DNA from: an uncultured Moraxella sp.
GTDB lineage: Bacteria; Pseudomonadota; Gammaproteobacteria; Pseudomonadales; Moraxellaceae
Direction: 5' to 3'
NCBI GenBank assembly: GCA_927911235.1
Contig: CAKMOY010000153.1
Coordinates: 1 to 18,259 of the forward strand
Length of the DNA: 18,259 nucleotides
Part shown: positions 1 through 9,165 of the stretch, piece after piece
Layout of the letters: the number at the start of each line of letters is the position of its first letter
How positions within the stretch are numbered: the stretch's first letter is position 1
Translations under genes and position numbers: made by a program
Notes under the pieces: model-generated
What the model was told of the DNA's origin: nothing
The model's database searches: none
What the model saw: the letters and a program-made list of their open reading frames with translations, nothing else

Positions 1-85
1 AAATTTTTTACCAAAAAAATAATTTTATCGCCTTTTTGCCAAAAAAATCGTAATGTGAAAAAAACTGGCAAAAGCCAAAAATTTT

Positions 86-94
86 TGTTAGAAT
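86..94 (+). promoter_or_regulatory. extended -10 promoter of rpmI-rplT
   Basis: TG at 86-87, one base, then TAGAAT at 89-94 make an extended -10 element (5 of 6 to TATAAT). No good -35 is visible, which extended -10 promoters tolerate. The start would lie near 100, giving a leader of about 118 bases before rpmI. This means rpmI-rplT can be transcribed without infC, which in many relatives lies just upstream but is not seen here. A TTGACA at 154-159 has no convincing -10 partner. Confidence 0.45.
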
Positions 95-218
95 ATGTGC
101 TCCCACCTCAAGGCAAATTGTATTTTTTAAATTTTGCATAAAATTTAACCAATTTGACAACAAGGTAATTCATGACTTAAAGCAATTTAAGATACTTTAA
201 GATAACAAGAGGCTTCTT

Positions 219-410
219 ATGAAATTAAAAACTCGTCGTGGTGCTGCCAAACGTTTCAAAAAAACTGCAAACGGTATCAAGCGTAAACAAGCATTCAAAC
301 GCCACATTTTGACTAAAAAATCTCCTAAACGCATCCGCCAATTGCGTGGTTGTACTATGGTTCACGTATCTGATGTTGCTCGTGTAATCCGTATGTGCCC
401 ATACCTATAA
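219..410 (+). CDS. rpmI: 50S ribosomal protein L35 (bL35)
   Basis: Small basic protein of the large ribosomal subunit, 63 residues, within the usual 63-66. The family core is clear: [16 protein letters not shown] at the N-terminus, then RHILTKKS and a C-terminal VIRMCPYL. The start at 219 is supported by AAGAGG at 207-212, six bases upstream. rplT follows after 39 bases, the usual order of an rpmI-rplT unit. In enterobacteria L20 represses this unit at the mRNA level; I cannot show that control here, although the leader is long enough to hold it. The frame is intact. Confidence 0.97.
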   Translation: MKLKTRRGAAKRFKKTANGIKRKQAFKRHILTKKSPKRIRQLRGCTMVHVSDVARVIRMCPYL

Positions 411-449
411 TCGGTAAATTCAATTTTAATATATAATTAGGAGTAAATT

Positions 450-805
450 ATGGCTCGTGTAAAACGTGGTGTTCAGGCAAATCGCCGTCATAAAAAAGTA
501 TTGGCTCGTGCAAAAGGTTACTACGGAGCTCGCTCTCGTGTTTTCCGTGTTGCTGTACAAGCTGTGATGAAAGCTGGTCAATATGCTTACCGTGACCGCC
601 GTAACAAAAAACGTTCATTCCGCCGTTTGTGGATTGCTCGTATTAATGCAGGTGCTCGTTTAAATGGTTTAAGCTACAGCCGTTTAATCAATGGCTTGAA
701 AAAGCGAACATTGAGATTGACCGCCGTGTATTGGCAGATATCGCAATGCATGACGCACAAGCGTTCACTGCTTTGACTGAAAAAGCAAAACAAGCCTTAG
801 CTTAA
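450..805 (+). CDS. rplT: 50S ribosomal protein L20 (bL20), frameshifted as sequenced
   Basis: Ribosome assembly protein that binds 23S rRNA, and in model bacteria the translational repressor of its own operon. Residues 1-86 read as canonical L20 ([65 protein letters not shown]). After GLKK the frame is lost and an unrelated tail ends at 776. Adding one A to the five-A run at 699-703 restores the expected tail [17 protein letters not shown]...KQALA and a stop at 803-805, giving 118 residues, normal for the family. GGAG lies before the start. Since L20 is needed for efficient 50S assembly, I take this as a sequencing or assembly indel, not gene loss. Confidence 0.93.
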
Positions 806-827
806 TTTGTTTTTAGATAAAAGCAAT

Positions 828-856
828 AAAAACCACTTAGTGATAAGTGGTTTTTT
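828..856 (+). terminator. rho-independent terminator of rpmI-rplT
   Basis: A perfect 12-base stem, AAAAACCACTTA at 828-839 with its complement at 844-855, closed by the four-base loop GTGA and followed by a T-rich stretch. It begins 22 bases after the corrected rplT stop. It separates the ribosomal protein unit from pheS. Confidence 0.9.
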
Positions 857-871
857 GTTTTTAGGTTATGG

Positions 872-989
872 TTAATCTTTAAAAACTTCATCAACGCTTA
901 CGTTAAAACCTCTTTTAATACGGTTGACGTTATCATTTGTCCTTCGCTTTTGACAAATCCAATTGGCTTAATTGTGTAATGGTTGTCAT
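872..989 (-). CDS. small ORF of unknown function, frameshifted as sequenced
   Basis: Reading from the ATG at 989, the strand gives MTTITQLSQLDLSKAKDK then stop. Removing one base from the three-base run at 936-938 lets it continue as NDNVNRIKRGFNVSVDEVFKD with a stop at 872-874, for 38 residues. Expression signals fit: AGGAAAG (995-1001) sits five bases before the ATG, and an extended -10, TGATATAAT, lies at 1033-1041. The opening resembles the start of Uma2-family (PD-(D/E)XK fold) proteins as I recall them, and the acidic VDEVF ending would also fit. It may therefore be an Uma2 remnant with its middle deleted, or a true mini-protein. Function unknown. Confidence 0.4.
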
Positions 990-1032
990 TGTGACTTTCC
1001 TAGTGGTCTAGTTTTTTGGCAGTTGATAATTT

Positions 1033-1041
1033 ATTATATCA
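1033..1041 (-). promoter_or_regulatory. extended -10 promoter for the minus-strand small ORF
   Basis: On the minus strand TGATATAAT reads from 1041 to 1033, a perfect TATAAT with the TGn extension. No strong -35 is seen. The start would be near 1026, leaving a 37-base leader with an AGGAAAG site before the ATG at 989. The same bases lie inside a dyad, TTGATA (1023-1028) and TATCAA (1037-1042), flanked by TTGGCA (1016-1021) and TGCCAA (1049-1054), which could be an operator. Confidence 0.4.
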
Positions 1042-1078
1042 AATTTTTTGCCAACCCAAATATAAGTTTTGCCACGCA

Positions 1079-1107
1079 TTTACATTTTGTCAAAAAATCA
1101 TTAAAAT
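1079..1107 (+). promoter_or_regulatory. sigma70-type promoter of pheS
   Basis: TTTACA at 1079-1084 (5 of 6 to TTGACA), a 17-base spacer and TAAAAT at 1102-1107 (5 of 6 to TATAAT). The start would be near 1114, about 29 bases before the pheS ATG. With the terminator at 828-856 this makes pheS transcriptionally separate from rplT. There is no room for a phenylalanine leader peptide and attenuator. Confidence 0.6.
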
Positions 1108-1142
1108 GACTGCATTTTTATCACTTAATTAAAGAAAACATT

Positions 1143-2182
<1,040 letters not shown>

Positions 2183-2187
2183 TAGCG

Positions 2188-2193
2188 TATAAT
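2188..2193 (+). promoter_or_regulatory. possible -10 element for the 56-codon ORF
   Basis: A perfect TATAAT ten bases after the corrected pheS stop. No matching -35 lies at 16-18 bases. A start near 2200 would leave about 59 bases before the small ORF at 2259. Confidence 0.25.
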
Positions 2194-2258
2194 TTCTATT
2201 TTGCCATACTTTACAATGGATAATAGCATTATGACTTTGGTTTGCTAAACTTGTAAGC

Positions 2259-2429
2259 ATGAAATTATTGAAACGAAATTTAAAAAAAATTGTACGAATT
2301 TTTCTTTTTAAATTTCTATCTGCTTGTCCTAATTGTGGTAGTGAATGGATTAGCAAATCAAGATATTTAAATATGACAGCAATTCATAATTTAATTAATT
2401 TTGTAATTTTATGGGCTGTTTGGCTATAA
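2259..2429 (+). CDS. 56-residue CxxC mini-protein of unknown function
   Basis: The frame is open from ATG 2259 to TAA 2427-2429. It has a basic N-terminus (MKLLKRNLKKIVR), a hydrophobic stretch, a single CPNC knuckle at about residues 23-26 (ACPNCGSEW), and an aromatic, hydrophobic C-terminus (INFVILWAVWL). One CxxC pair alone is half a zinc ribbon, so it could bind metal as a dimer or be the N-terminal stub of a longer gene. The ribosome binding site is poor (GTAAG). The patch 2180-2460 is noticeably more AT-rich than its neighbours, which suggests lineage-specific or acquired DNA. I do not recognise the family. It could also be a chance ORF. Confidence 0.35.
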   Translation: MKLLKRNLKKIVRIFLFKFLSACPNCGSEWISKSRYLNMTAIHNLINFVILWAVWL

Positions 2430-2443
2430 AACAACTAGCCAAA
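2419..2443 (+). terminator. hairpin at the stop of the 56-codon ORF
   Basis: TTTGGCTA at 2419-2426 pairs with TAGCCAAA at 2436-2443 around a nine-base loop holding the ORF's stop codon. No T-tract follows, so it is a weak terminator at best; it may simply be an mRNA-end structure. Confidence 0.25.
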
Positions 2444-2445
2444 TT

Positions 2446-2475
2446 CTGCCATTCTTGGTTAAAATAGGGTATAAT
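2446..2475 (+). promoter_or_regulatory. promoter of nnrS
   Basis: TATAAT at 2470-2475 is perfect. CTGCCA at 2446-2451 gives a 4 of 6 -35 with an 18-base spacer. The start would be near 2482, about 24 bases before the nnrS ATG at 2506. I see no obvious NsrR- or FNR-type dyad beside it. Confidence 0.5.
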
Positions 2476-2505
2476 ATCCCAAAACATATATTTAAAAGGT
2501 ATCTT

Positions 2506-3748
2506 ATGCAAACCATCAATATGCCCACCAAACGCCCCACATCGCCCCACCCAATTTTAAACTTGGGCTTTCGGATTTTCTTTTTATCGGCAGGGATTTT
2601 TGCGATTTTAAGTATGCTGAAATGGTCGCACATCACCTTTGCCACCAAATTCGCCTTTGACCCATTGACCCAAATCATGCCGTTTTATTGGCACGGTCAT
2701 GAGATGATTTTTGGTTATGGTTTGGCGTTAATTGCAGGCTTTTTTATTAACCGCTGTCAAAACATGGACAAGCCAACCCATGCCGTATGGCTACAAGTTA
2801 TTGATAATTTTTTTGCCGTGGGCGTTCGCTCGTATCATTTATTTAGCCAATGGCATTCAAATAAATGCTTTAACAATGTTGGCAGGTTTTTTTGATTTGT
2901 TATTTTGGTTATTGACCGTTTTTTATGTGGTAAAACCGATTTACAAAGTCCGCCAAAAACGCCAAATCGGTATCGTTGTCAAAATGAGCTTGTTATTATT
3001 GTGCCAAATTTGTTTTTATGTGGCATTGGCAAACAAAGATTTGGCATTGATGAAAGGCAGTTTATTAGCAGGATTTTATCTGATTATCGGTGTGGTGCTA
3101 ACCATCGGTCGGCGTGTCATGCCGATGTTTATTGAGCGTGGCATTGCCGAAGGTGGCGAAGTGGTGCATAAAGTCAAAAATTCGGATTTGTTAGATAGAT
3201 TAAGTTTGTTCGGTTTTTTTGCATTTTTTGTTTGTGATATTTTTTTGACAAATTTTGATTGGGCAAAATGGCTGATTGCGGTATCTGCCCTTGTGGTGGC
3301 GGTGGCAAATTTGTTACGGTTAAAAAATTGGCATTTGCCACAGATTTGGCGTCGTCCGTTGCTTTGGTCGCTTTGGCTGTCATTTTTTGGCATGACGGTC
3401 GGTTTTGTGTTGTTTGCTCTAGCTCCATTTGGGCTGATTAGCCATAGCCTTGCCTTGCACGCTGTGTCATTGGCAGGCGTGGGCTTGATGACACTTGCGA
3501 TGATGAGCCGTGTGTCGCTTGGACATACGGGCAGAAGTGTGCATAATCCACCAAAAACCGTTGCACTGATTTTTATCTGTATGGTGATGGCGTGGCTGGT
3601 GCGTGTGTTGTGGGGTTGGTTTGTACCAAGTCTATATTTTGCGTCATTGGGCATTGCACAAGGTTTTTGGATAATGGCGTTTTTGTTGTTTGTGATAAGT
3701 TATGCCAAAATTTTGGCATCGCCAAGAACTGATGGATTGTTTGGCTAA
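2506..3748 (+). CDS. nnrS: NnrS family haem/copper membrane protein, one frameshift as sequenced
   Basis: NnrS proteins are polytopic inner-membrane proteins tied to nitric-oxide stress and denitrification; studied members bind haem and copper. The start at 2506 (MQTINMPTKRP) has AAAAGG at 2494-2499, six bases upstream. Family marks are FRIFFLSAGIFAIL near the N-terminus, then YWHGHEMIFGYGLALIAGF, whose His residues are the typical conserved ones, later RRVMPMFIERG, and many hydrophobic helices. The frame is lost after LIAGF because the T run at 2740-2745 has six bases; with five it reads AGFLLTAVKTWTSQP and runs to the stop at 3748, about 413 residues, a normal length. No nor, nir or nsrR gene is next to it. 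A hairpin terminator follows. Confidence 0.87.
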
Positions 3749-3760
3749 CAAATGATTGCA

Positions 3761-3800
3761 AAAAATAAGTCTATGATTACCATTATAGACTTATTTTTTT
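3761..3800 (+). terminator. rho-independent terminator after nnrS
   Basis: A perfect 14-base inverted repeat (3761-3774 with 3785-3798, core AAATAAGTCTAT) around a ten-base loop, ending in a T-run to 3800. It starts 12 bases after the nnrS stop. Confidence 0.85.
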
Positions 3801-3884
3801 ATCAAGACAAAAGTAAAACTTGACAAAGTCAGTCATAATCCATTAATTTGTCAAATTTATTATATGTAAAATAAGGACAAAAAA

Positions 3885-4508
3885 ATGTTTAAAAATCTTG
3901 CTTCTGACGCATTTGGTTTAAGCGATATCGGCAAAATCATTCCGCCGAGCCAATTTAACCAAACCGATATTGACGATTATATTTTTCATGAAGACAACGA
4001 AAAAATCTATTTTGTTATCAAATCCAAAACCGATGAATATTGCTTTACCAATGTTGCCTTTTTGCACCTTGATGGACAGTCGGCGACCAGTCGTAAACGC
4101 TTGTTAAAACGTTATCCTTACCGCTATTTTCAACCTGCCAATATCATGATTGAAACCGCTGGCACGATGGATTTGGACGCAGAACTCAAATTTAATCTAG
4201 GCGGATTGGCGTTTTCTATTGATATTGATAAAAGCCAAATTGAGCAAATCCGAGATATTTACAAAGCCTTGACTGCCATTAGTGAAAAATGCAAAGTCAT
4301 CGCCCACGAAGAAGCGGTGTTGGATAAAAGTTTTAACACCGTAACCAATATGTTTGGTTTAAAAAGTTTGCCAGAAAACGTGGTGTTAAGCCTACCAGAT
4401 ATCATCAACCAAACGGTGGCACAAGTAGAAACCGCCTATAGTCAGCGATTGGCAACTATTCGTCAATATGATTTTGGGGCGGTGTTTGAACATTATTTGC
4501 ATCAATAA
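3885..4508 (+). CDS. YvbH-type bacterial PH-domain protein
   Basis: A 207-residue soluble protein closely resembling Bacillus subtilis YvbH. The N-terminal bacterial PH domain (about residues 1-125) carries the family wording: SDAFGLSDIGKIIPP, DDYIFHEDNEKIYFVIKSK, DEYCFTNVAFLHLDG, and RYPYRYF. The C-terminal third (about 140-205), ending in YDFGAVFEHYLHQ, matches the helical YvbH-like oligomerisation extension. There is no signal peptide or membrane helix. Its biochemical role is not established in any organism that I know of. AAGGA at 3873-3877 supports the start. It stands alone between the nnrS terminator and lysO, and the frame is intact. Confidence 0.88.
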   Translation: MFKNLASDAFGLSDIGKIIPPSQFNQTDIDDYIFHEDNEKIYFVIKSKTDEYCFTNVAFLHLDGQSATSRKRLLKRYPYRYFQPANIMIETAGTMDLDAELKFNLGGLAFSIDIDKSQIEQIRDIYKALTAISEKCKVIAHEEAVLDKSFNTVTNMFGLKSLPENVVLSLPDIINQTVAQVETAYSQRLATIRQYDFGAVFEHYLHQ

Positions 4509-4559
4509 TTTGACAAAAAACCAAGATATGATTTTCGCAAATAATTGAAAAAACTTGTT

Positions 4560-5473
4560 ATGTTGGATAATTTTCTTACGCTTTTTTTGATTTTAACCCC
4601 ATTGGTTGTGGGTTTTTTGTTCGTTGTCCAAAAAATATGTGCCGTATATTGATGTTTGTCTTGGCAAATTGTGTTTGTGATTTTGTTTTGTATTGGGCTG
4701 TCGTTGTCGCAAGTGCAAAATCTTGGCTCGCAAGTCGGCTTTATTTTAAGCAATGTGCTGTTGCTTGCAGTTTTGAGTATGGGGGCAGGATTGCTGTCGC
4801 TTTGGTGGTTTGACAAACAATATCCGTATGAGCGTCAAATTCAGCATGGAGACAATACCGCCAACATCAGCGTAACAGGCAGTGCGGTGCAGTTGGGCTG
4901 TGTGGTGCTTGGCATGTTGGTGGGGTATGCTGTGCCATTACAAAATTTGCCGATTGGCATTGATAGCGTGATAAAAGGCTTGTTGATGGTGCTGATTTTG
5001 TTGGTCGGTATCAGCTTGTCCCATGCAGGTATGACGCTCAAACAAGTGCTGATTAACAAGCGTGGCGTGCAGATGAGCGTGATTTTTTTGTGAGTGTGAG
5101 TTTGTCTGGCGTGCTGTTTGCGTTGTTAAAGTCTGATGTCGGTATCATGCAAGGCTTGGCGATGGTGTCTGGTTATGGTTGGTATTCATTATCAGGGATT
5201 GTGATAACGGACGCTTATGGGGTGGTGTGGGGCAGTGTGGCGTTGCTCAATGATTTGCTTCGTGAGTTTATAGCAGTGATTTTTATACCGTTTTTGATAA
5301 AACGTTATCCGAGTACGGCGGTGGGACTTGGCGGTGTTACCACGATGGATTTTACTTTGCCAATTATCCAAAGCTCTGGCGGTAATGAGATTGTACCGCT
5401 TGCCATGAGCTTTGGGTTTATTGTCAATATTATTTCACCTGTGTTGATGGTTGTATTTAGTAGTTTTGGTTAA
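4560..5473 (+). CDS. lysO: LysO-type lysine exporter (DUF340 family), frameshifted as sequenced
   Basis: Inner-membrane L-lysine exporter related to Escherichia coli LysO (YbjE). Shared stretches are LVVGF near the start, LSWQIVFVILFCIGLSL, LVGISLSHAGMTLKQVLINKRG, GLAMVSGYGWYSLSGIVITDAYG, LNDLLREFIAVIFIPFLIKR and a C-terminal GGVTTMDFTLPIIQSSGG. As sequenced it is broken. From ATG 4560 the frame meets TGA at 4650. Two opposite shifts repair this, one extra base between the T run 4613-4618 and the A run 4630-4635, and one T missing at 4655-4657, giving KYVPYIDVLSWQ. A further shift lies in the seven-T run 5083-5089. Corrected length is about 304 residues against 299 in E. coli. The ribosome binding site is not obvious. 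Confidence 0.83.
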
Positions 5474-5486
5474 ATTTCACAAAAAT

Positions 5487-8321
5487 TTAATTTGGCTTAA
5501 CAGCGATTAACACACGGATACTATCAGGAATTAAGGTGAGTTGCCCCAACGCCTGTAACCCTTGCTCGTGCAAGCGTTTTAACTGATGAATTTCACTATC
5601 ACGCACATTTGGATTAATCGTTTGCAAAAATTGTAACCGCTCAATTTCACGTTCAAATCGCTGATTAAAGCGTTCAATCGCTTCACAACTAATCTCATCA
5701 AGCTGTGCATTGGCAAGGTTGACCGCTTGGTCATAACGCTGTTCAATGACTTCTCGGCGAGCTTTTACCACTTGTCCTGCACGGCTTTTATCAAGGCGTT
5801 GAATATACGGCGTAATCATCTGTGGCGTAACTTTTTCGCTAAAATCCGTCCCTTGTTGGCTAATAAATACACGCAACATCGGCTTTGGCAAATAAGTCGT
5901 TAAGTTAAGCATTTTTGGGGCAATCGCCTCTACACGAAAATTCACTTCCAGCAATAATAAGCCCTCTGGCATGGCTTTGGTTTGCAAAGTGGCAACGCTG
6001 GCATTACCAAACGAACCTGAATTAATCGTTTCAAAAATACTTTGCATAAGTGGGTGTTCATAGGTCATAAACGCCATATCTTCACGCACCAAGGCTTGCT
6101 CACGCTCAAAAGTCAAAGTCATGCCATCTTCAGGAATTGCCAAGCCTTGCACCTGCACTTCATCGCTTGGGTGAAGCATAAGCGAGCCATCACGCTGACC
6201 GCTAAAATCCATGTTAATAGATGACATAAACCGCTCAAAAAAGCGTGGCAAGGTGTTGGTATCGTCAAATTCTTGCATGGTTTGGGCGATTTTGTGGGCG
6301 ACACGTGGACGGCAAGAATTGTACTCAAGCAGTCTATCACGCCCTTGTTGCATCATTTCTTCTAATGCCAAACGGTGTTGTTTGCCCTCGTCAATCAAAT
6401 TTTGCAAATCGTCATCACTGCCTTGCCCCTCCAAAATCGGTTTTAAGTCCATGATAAACTGTTCTTGTACCGTTTGGGCGGTGGGCGAAATTTGACTAAA
6501 AATATTCAACGCATCATGATACCAATGGTACAACCGCTCGGTCGCAGTCCCCTGTACATACGGTACATGAATGTTAATCTCGCGGCGTTGTCCAATGCGG
6601 TCAAGCCGTCCGATACGTTGTTCAAGCGTGTCAGGGTTGGCAGGCAAATCAAACAAAATCAAATCACTGGCAAATTGAAAATTGCGTCCTTCTGAGCCGA
6701 TTTCGGATGCAAGTAAAATCTGAGCCCCTTCCACGTCCGAAAAATACGCAGACGCTTGGTCTCGTTCTAACAAACTCATTTGTTCGGTAAAAATCGCCGT
6801 TTTAATGCCAGCGTGCAAGCGTAATACCGCTTCTAAACTTTCAACCGTTGCACCGCTACGAGCGATTAGCAATACTTTTTTGTGTTTTAATTCATGCTTT
6901 AAAATGTCGATCAGCCAAACAACCCTTGGGTCTTCTTCTAACCAACTGCCATCAGGCTGTAACTCTTCGCTCCAAAGCTGTTCACGCAGTTTGCCATGCG
7001 TGTGATAGGTGTTTTGCCAAGTCTCTGGCAATGCGAGCGGATAACAAGTCGCTTTTCGCCCTTTAAAGCCAGAAATGAGCTGTGCCACGCTTTCACGAGT
7101 ATTGCGAAACAGCACACGCCCTGTGCCATGACGGTCTAACAATTCGTTAATCGCACGCCCACGCCCTTGTTCATCATCGCTAACTTCATGCCCAAGTAGT
7201 TGTTCTAAGGTTTGTAATTGTCCTTGAGTCAAAGGTTCATTGTTTAACAAAATTTCGGCAATTTGAGCGGTTTGGGCAAAATTATCTTCGCTATCAATAA
7301 ACTCGTCCAAACTACAAAAACGATGTGGGTCTAACAGTCTTAAACGGGCAAAATGGCTCTCAAGCCCCAATTGTTCTGGCGTTGCAGTAAGTAGCAAAAC
7401 GCCTGATGTTTGTTTGGCAAAATCTTCCACCAATTCATATTTATCATTACCGCCTTGCTCGCTGTCCCAATGTAGATGGTGAGCTTCGTCCACTACCAAT
7501 AAATCAAAACCAGCTTCCAACGCTTTTTCGTGCAAATCGGCATGGTCAAGCAACAAATCAATGCTTGCGATGATACATTGTTCGGTCAAAAATGGATTTT
7601 GTTCAGGATTATGCTCAGCAATGGACGCTGTTCGCACCAAATCAAAAATCGCAAACTCAAGGTTAAAACGTCTGCGTAACTCAATCATCCATTGATATTG
7701 CAAACTATCAGGCACAAGTATCAACACACGTTCCGCTTTGGCATTTAACAATTGTTGATGAATAATCAAACCCGCTTCAATGGTTTTGCCAAGCCCAACT
7801 TCGTCCGCCAACAACACACGTGGAGCGATACGTTTGCCAACTTCATGGGCGATATACAACTGATGTTCAATAATATCCACCCTTGCCCCCATTAAGCCTT
7901 TTAACGGGTGGCTGGCAAGATGGGCTTGCGTGTTCAAAATATCTTGACGCAGTTCATACCAGTCATTTTGATGAATACGATTGGCAAGCAAACGTTCCAA
8001 CGGTTTTGCTAACTGAATACTCGCCCCAAGACGAGTTTCCATAATCGGCTTGTCCGTTTCGGCAACGTGATAACGGCACACTGCATTGGTGATTTCCACC
8101 TCGCTCACCGTAAAGGTTACGCCGTCTTGGTCGGTAATCGTATCACCTTTTTTAAACATCACACGAGAAAGCGGTGCGGACGCTTTGGCGTACACACGCG
8201 TTTCTTCGCTTTGGGGAAATAAAATATGCACACAGCGGTCATCAACCAGCACCACCACGCCCAAGCCAAGCTCATTTTCGGTATCAGATAGGTAACGTTG
8301 TCCAATGGCAAAATCAGTCAT
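5487..8321 (-). CDS. rapA: RNA polymerase-associated protein RapA (HepA)
   Basis: SWI2/SNF2-family ATPase that binds core RNA polymerase and helps recycle it after transcription. It has 944 residues against 968 in E. coli and aligns along its length, from MTDFAIGQRYLSDTENELGLG to the C-terminus (TINPNVRDSEI). Visible motifs are Walker A LADEVGLGKT (GKT at 178-180), Walker B VVDEAHH (DEAH at 278-281), LLLTATPEQLG (motif III), LASEIGSEGRNFQFA (motif V) and LEQRIGRLDRIGQ (motif VI). The frame is uninterrupted over 2.8 kb, in contrast to many neighbours. The ribosome binding site is weak (AAAGAA). A TATTAT at 8368-8373 on this strand may be its -10. It is convergent with lysO with only 13 bases between stops and no terminator. 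Confidence 0.97.
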   Translation of the reverse strand: MTDFAIGQRYLSDTENELGLGVVVLVDDRCVHILFPQSEETRVYAKASAPLSRVMFKKGDTITDQDGVTFTVSEVEITNAVCRYHVAETDKPIMETRLGASIQLAKPLERLLANRIHQNDWYELRQDILNTQAHLASHPLKGLMGARVDIIEHQLYIAHEVGKRIAPRVLLADEVGLGKTIEAGLIIHQQLLNAKAERVLILVPDSLQYQWMIELRRRFNLEFAIFDLVRTASIAEHNPEQNPFLTEQCIIASIDLLLDHADLHEKALEAGFDLLVVDEAHHLHWDSEQGGNDKYELVEDFAKQTSGVLLLTATPEQLGLESHFARLRLLDPHRFCSLDEFIDSEDNFAQTAQIAEILLNNEPLTQGQLQTLEQLLGHEVSDDEQGRGRAINELLDRHGTGRVLFRNTRESVAQLISGFKGRKATCYPLALPETWQNTYHTHGKLREQLWSEELQPDGSWLEEDPRVVWLIDILKHELKHKKVLLIARSGATVESLEAVLRLHAGIKTAIFTEQMSLLERDQASAYFSDVEGAQILLASEIGSEGRNFQFASDLILFDLPANPDTLEQRIGRLDRIGQRREINIHVPYVQGTATERLYHWYHDALNIFSQISPTAQTVQEQFIMDLKPILEGQGSDDDLQNLIDEGKQHRLALEEMMQQGRDRLLEYNSCRPRVAHKIAQTMQEFDDTNTLPRFFERFMSSINMDFSGQRDGSLMLHPSDEVQVQGLAIPEDGMTLTFEREQALVREDMAFMTYEHPLMQSIFETINSGSFGNASVATLQTKAMPEGLLLLEVNFRVEAIAPKMLNLTTYLPKPMLRVFISQQGTDFSEKVTPQMITPYIQRLDKSRAGQVVKARREVIEQRYDQAVNLANAQLDEISCEAIERFNQRFEREIERLQFLQTINPNVRDSEIHQLKRLHEQGLQALGQLTLIPDSIRVLIAVKPN

Positions 8322-8435
8322 AAATTTGGTTCTTTGTCAAATAGATAAAAATTGGGATTAACACTATATAATACCAAAAATCGGCATATTAAGCTAAGAA
8401 AAATTTTTGTTAAAAAAATTTTTTGTTAAAATGAA

Positions 8436-8729
8436 TTATGCATCACGCTCAAGCCAACCTTTTGGCTTTTCGTAATCATCGCTATCCAAAAACTTCTCAC
8501 GCTGTTCAGCGATAAACTTTTTGGCTTTTGGGTCAATCATGCTTAAGTGATTTTCGTTAATTAGCATGGTTTGAAGTTCAATCCATTCTTCCCACGCTTT
8601 TTTTGATACGGTGTTTTGAATTTCCTCGCCTTTGGCATTTGGAAATGGTGGGGCGGGCAGTTTTGGCAATTCTTGTTTGTATTTTCGGCACATCACAAGG
8701 TTGGCTTTGGGGTTAAAAACTTCGGTCAT
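8436..8729 (-). CDS. yggX: Fe(2+)-trafficking / oxidative damage protection protein YggX
   Basis: A 97-residue cytosolic protein of the YggX family, linked in enteric bacteria to protection of Fe-S clusters and of iron supply under superoxide stress. It keeps the single N-terminal cysteine ([12 protein letters not shown]), the [24 protein letters not shown] core and the [10 protein letters not shown] segment. AAGGAAAA lies just before the ATG. The gene follows the GGCT-like gene in the same direction after 94 bases that contain a palindrome, and rapA follows after 114 AT-rich bases. In many gammaproteobacteria yggX sits next to mutY; that is not the case here. Confidence 0.93.
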   Translation of the reverse strand: MTEVFNPKANLVMCRKYKQELPKLPAPPFPNAKGEEIQNTVSKKAWEEWIELQTMLINENHLSMIDPKAKKFIAEQREKFLDSDDYEKPKGWLERDA

Positions 8730-8744
8730 GGGGTTTTCCTTTTT

Positions 8745-8772
8745 AATTTACATTGGTTTAAATTTACATTGG
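8745..8772. repeat. two direct copies of a 12-base unit before yggX
   Basis: AATTTACATTGG occurs at 8745-8756 and again at 8761-8772, a 16-base period, directly beside the palindrome at 8771-8789 and upstream of yggX. Confidence 0.6.
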
Positions 8773-8789
8773 GCGTATGCAATACGCCC
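8771..8789. repeat. REP-like palindrome between the GGCT-like gene and yggX
   Basis: GGGCGTATGCAATACGCCC is a perfect eight-base stem with a three-base loop. Its GC-rich arms stand out from the AT-rich surroundings. It resembles the short dispersed palindromes common in Moraxella, Neisseria and Pasteurellaceae genomes. There is no T-tract on either side, so it is not a classical terminator; it could protect the 3' end of the upstream transcript. Confidence 0.65.
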
Positions 8790-8823
8790 TTACGGTTTAG
8801 TTTAAATTGGTTAATTTCTCAAA

Positions 8824-9165
8824 TCAATTTTTGCTGGCATCAGCATAAATCCACGCTACTTGTCCGCTGGCAAACTTGGCTTCTATGCGTTTGTAAGCGT
8901 CCACTTCATAGCTGTCAGCCTGTAATAGTTCGTTATCGCTAATGTCAAAAATCACCCCTGCCACTTTGTCATCAGCGTTATCTGTTTTGATAAGCATGGG
9001 GTGAAAACGCTTACCACTTTTTTGTAACACATCGGGGTCAGTGATTTCAATTTCGCCTAAAACATAACCGACAAGACTGTCTTGTTGTCCATCAAGCAGT
9101 CGCCCAAAGGTGGCAAGTTGGACGTTTTCTTGTTGTAACGTGCCGTAGGAGAAGAGTTTTGGCAT
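8824..9165 (-). CDS. gamma-glutamylcyclotransferase-like (AIG2/GGCT fold) protein
   Basis: A 113-residue protein with the glycine-rich substrate loop near the N-terminus (LFSYGTLQQENVQ, the YGxL motif) and the acid residue expected for the GGCT fold in DSYEVDAYKRIEAKF near residue 87. Family members cyclise gamma-glutamyl amides to 5-oxoproline, but the small bacterial AIG2-like branch is poorly characterised, so the substrate cannot be assigned. AAGGAAAAA precedes the ATG. The leader bases next to the start are almost the same as those of yggX. No signal peptide or frameshift. Confidence 0.88.
   Translation of the reverse strand: MPKLFSYGTLQQENVQLATFGRLLDGQQDSLVGYVLGEIEITDPDVLQKSGKRFHPMLIKTDNADDKVAGVIFDISDNELLQADSYEVDAYKRIEAKFASGQVAWIYADASKN

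Noticed and set aside
699..805. Programmed frameshift in rplT
   Set aside because: A run of five A followed by G has no strong slippery heptamer context or stimulatory hairpin, L20 has no known programmed shift, and the same kind of indel recurs in unrelated genes of the window.
1108..1142. Phenylalanine attenuator before pheS
   Set aside because: The predicted leader is about 29 bases, with no Phe-rich leader peptide and no alternative hairpins.
4650..4652. TGA readthrough or selenocysteine in lysO
   Set aside because: The residues just before the TGA do not resemble LysO. Two opposite one-base shifts give a better protein, and LysO is not a selenoprotein family.
6042..7066. Several plus-strand ORFs inside rapA and similar ones inside argH and metH
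   Set aside because: All lie opposite or out of frame with long, clearly recognised genes, lack ribosome sites and show no family similarity.
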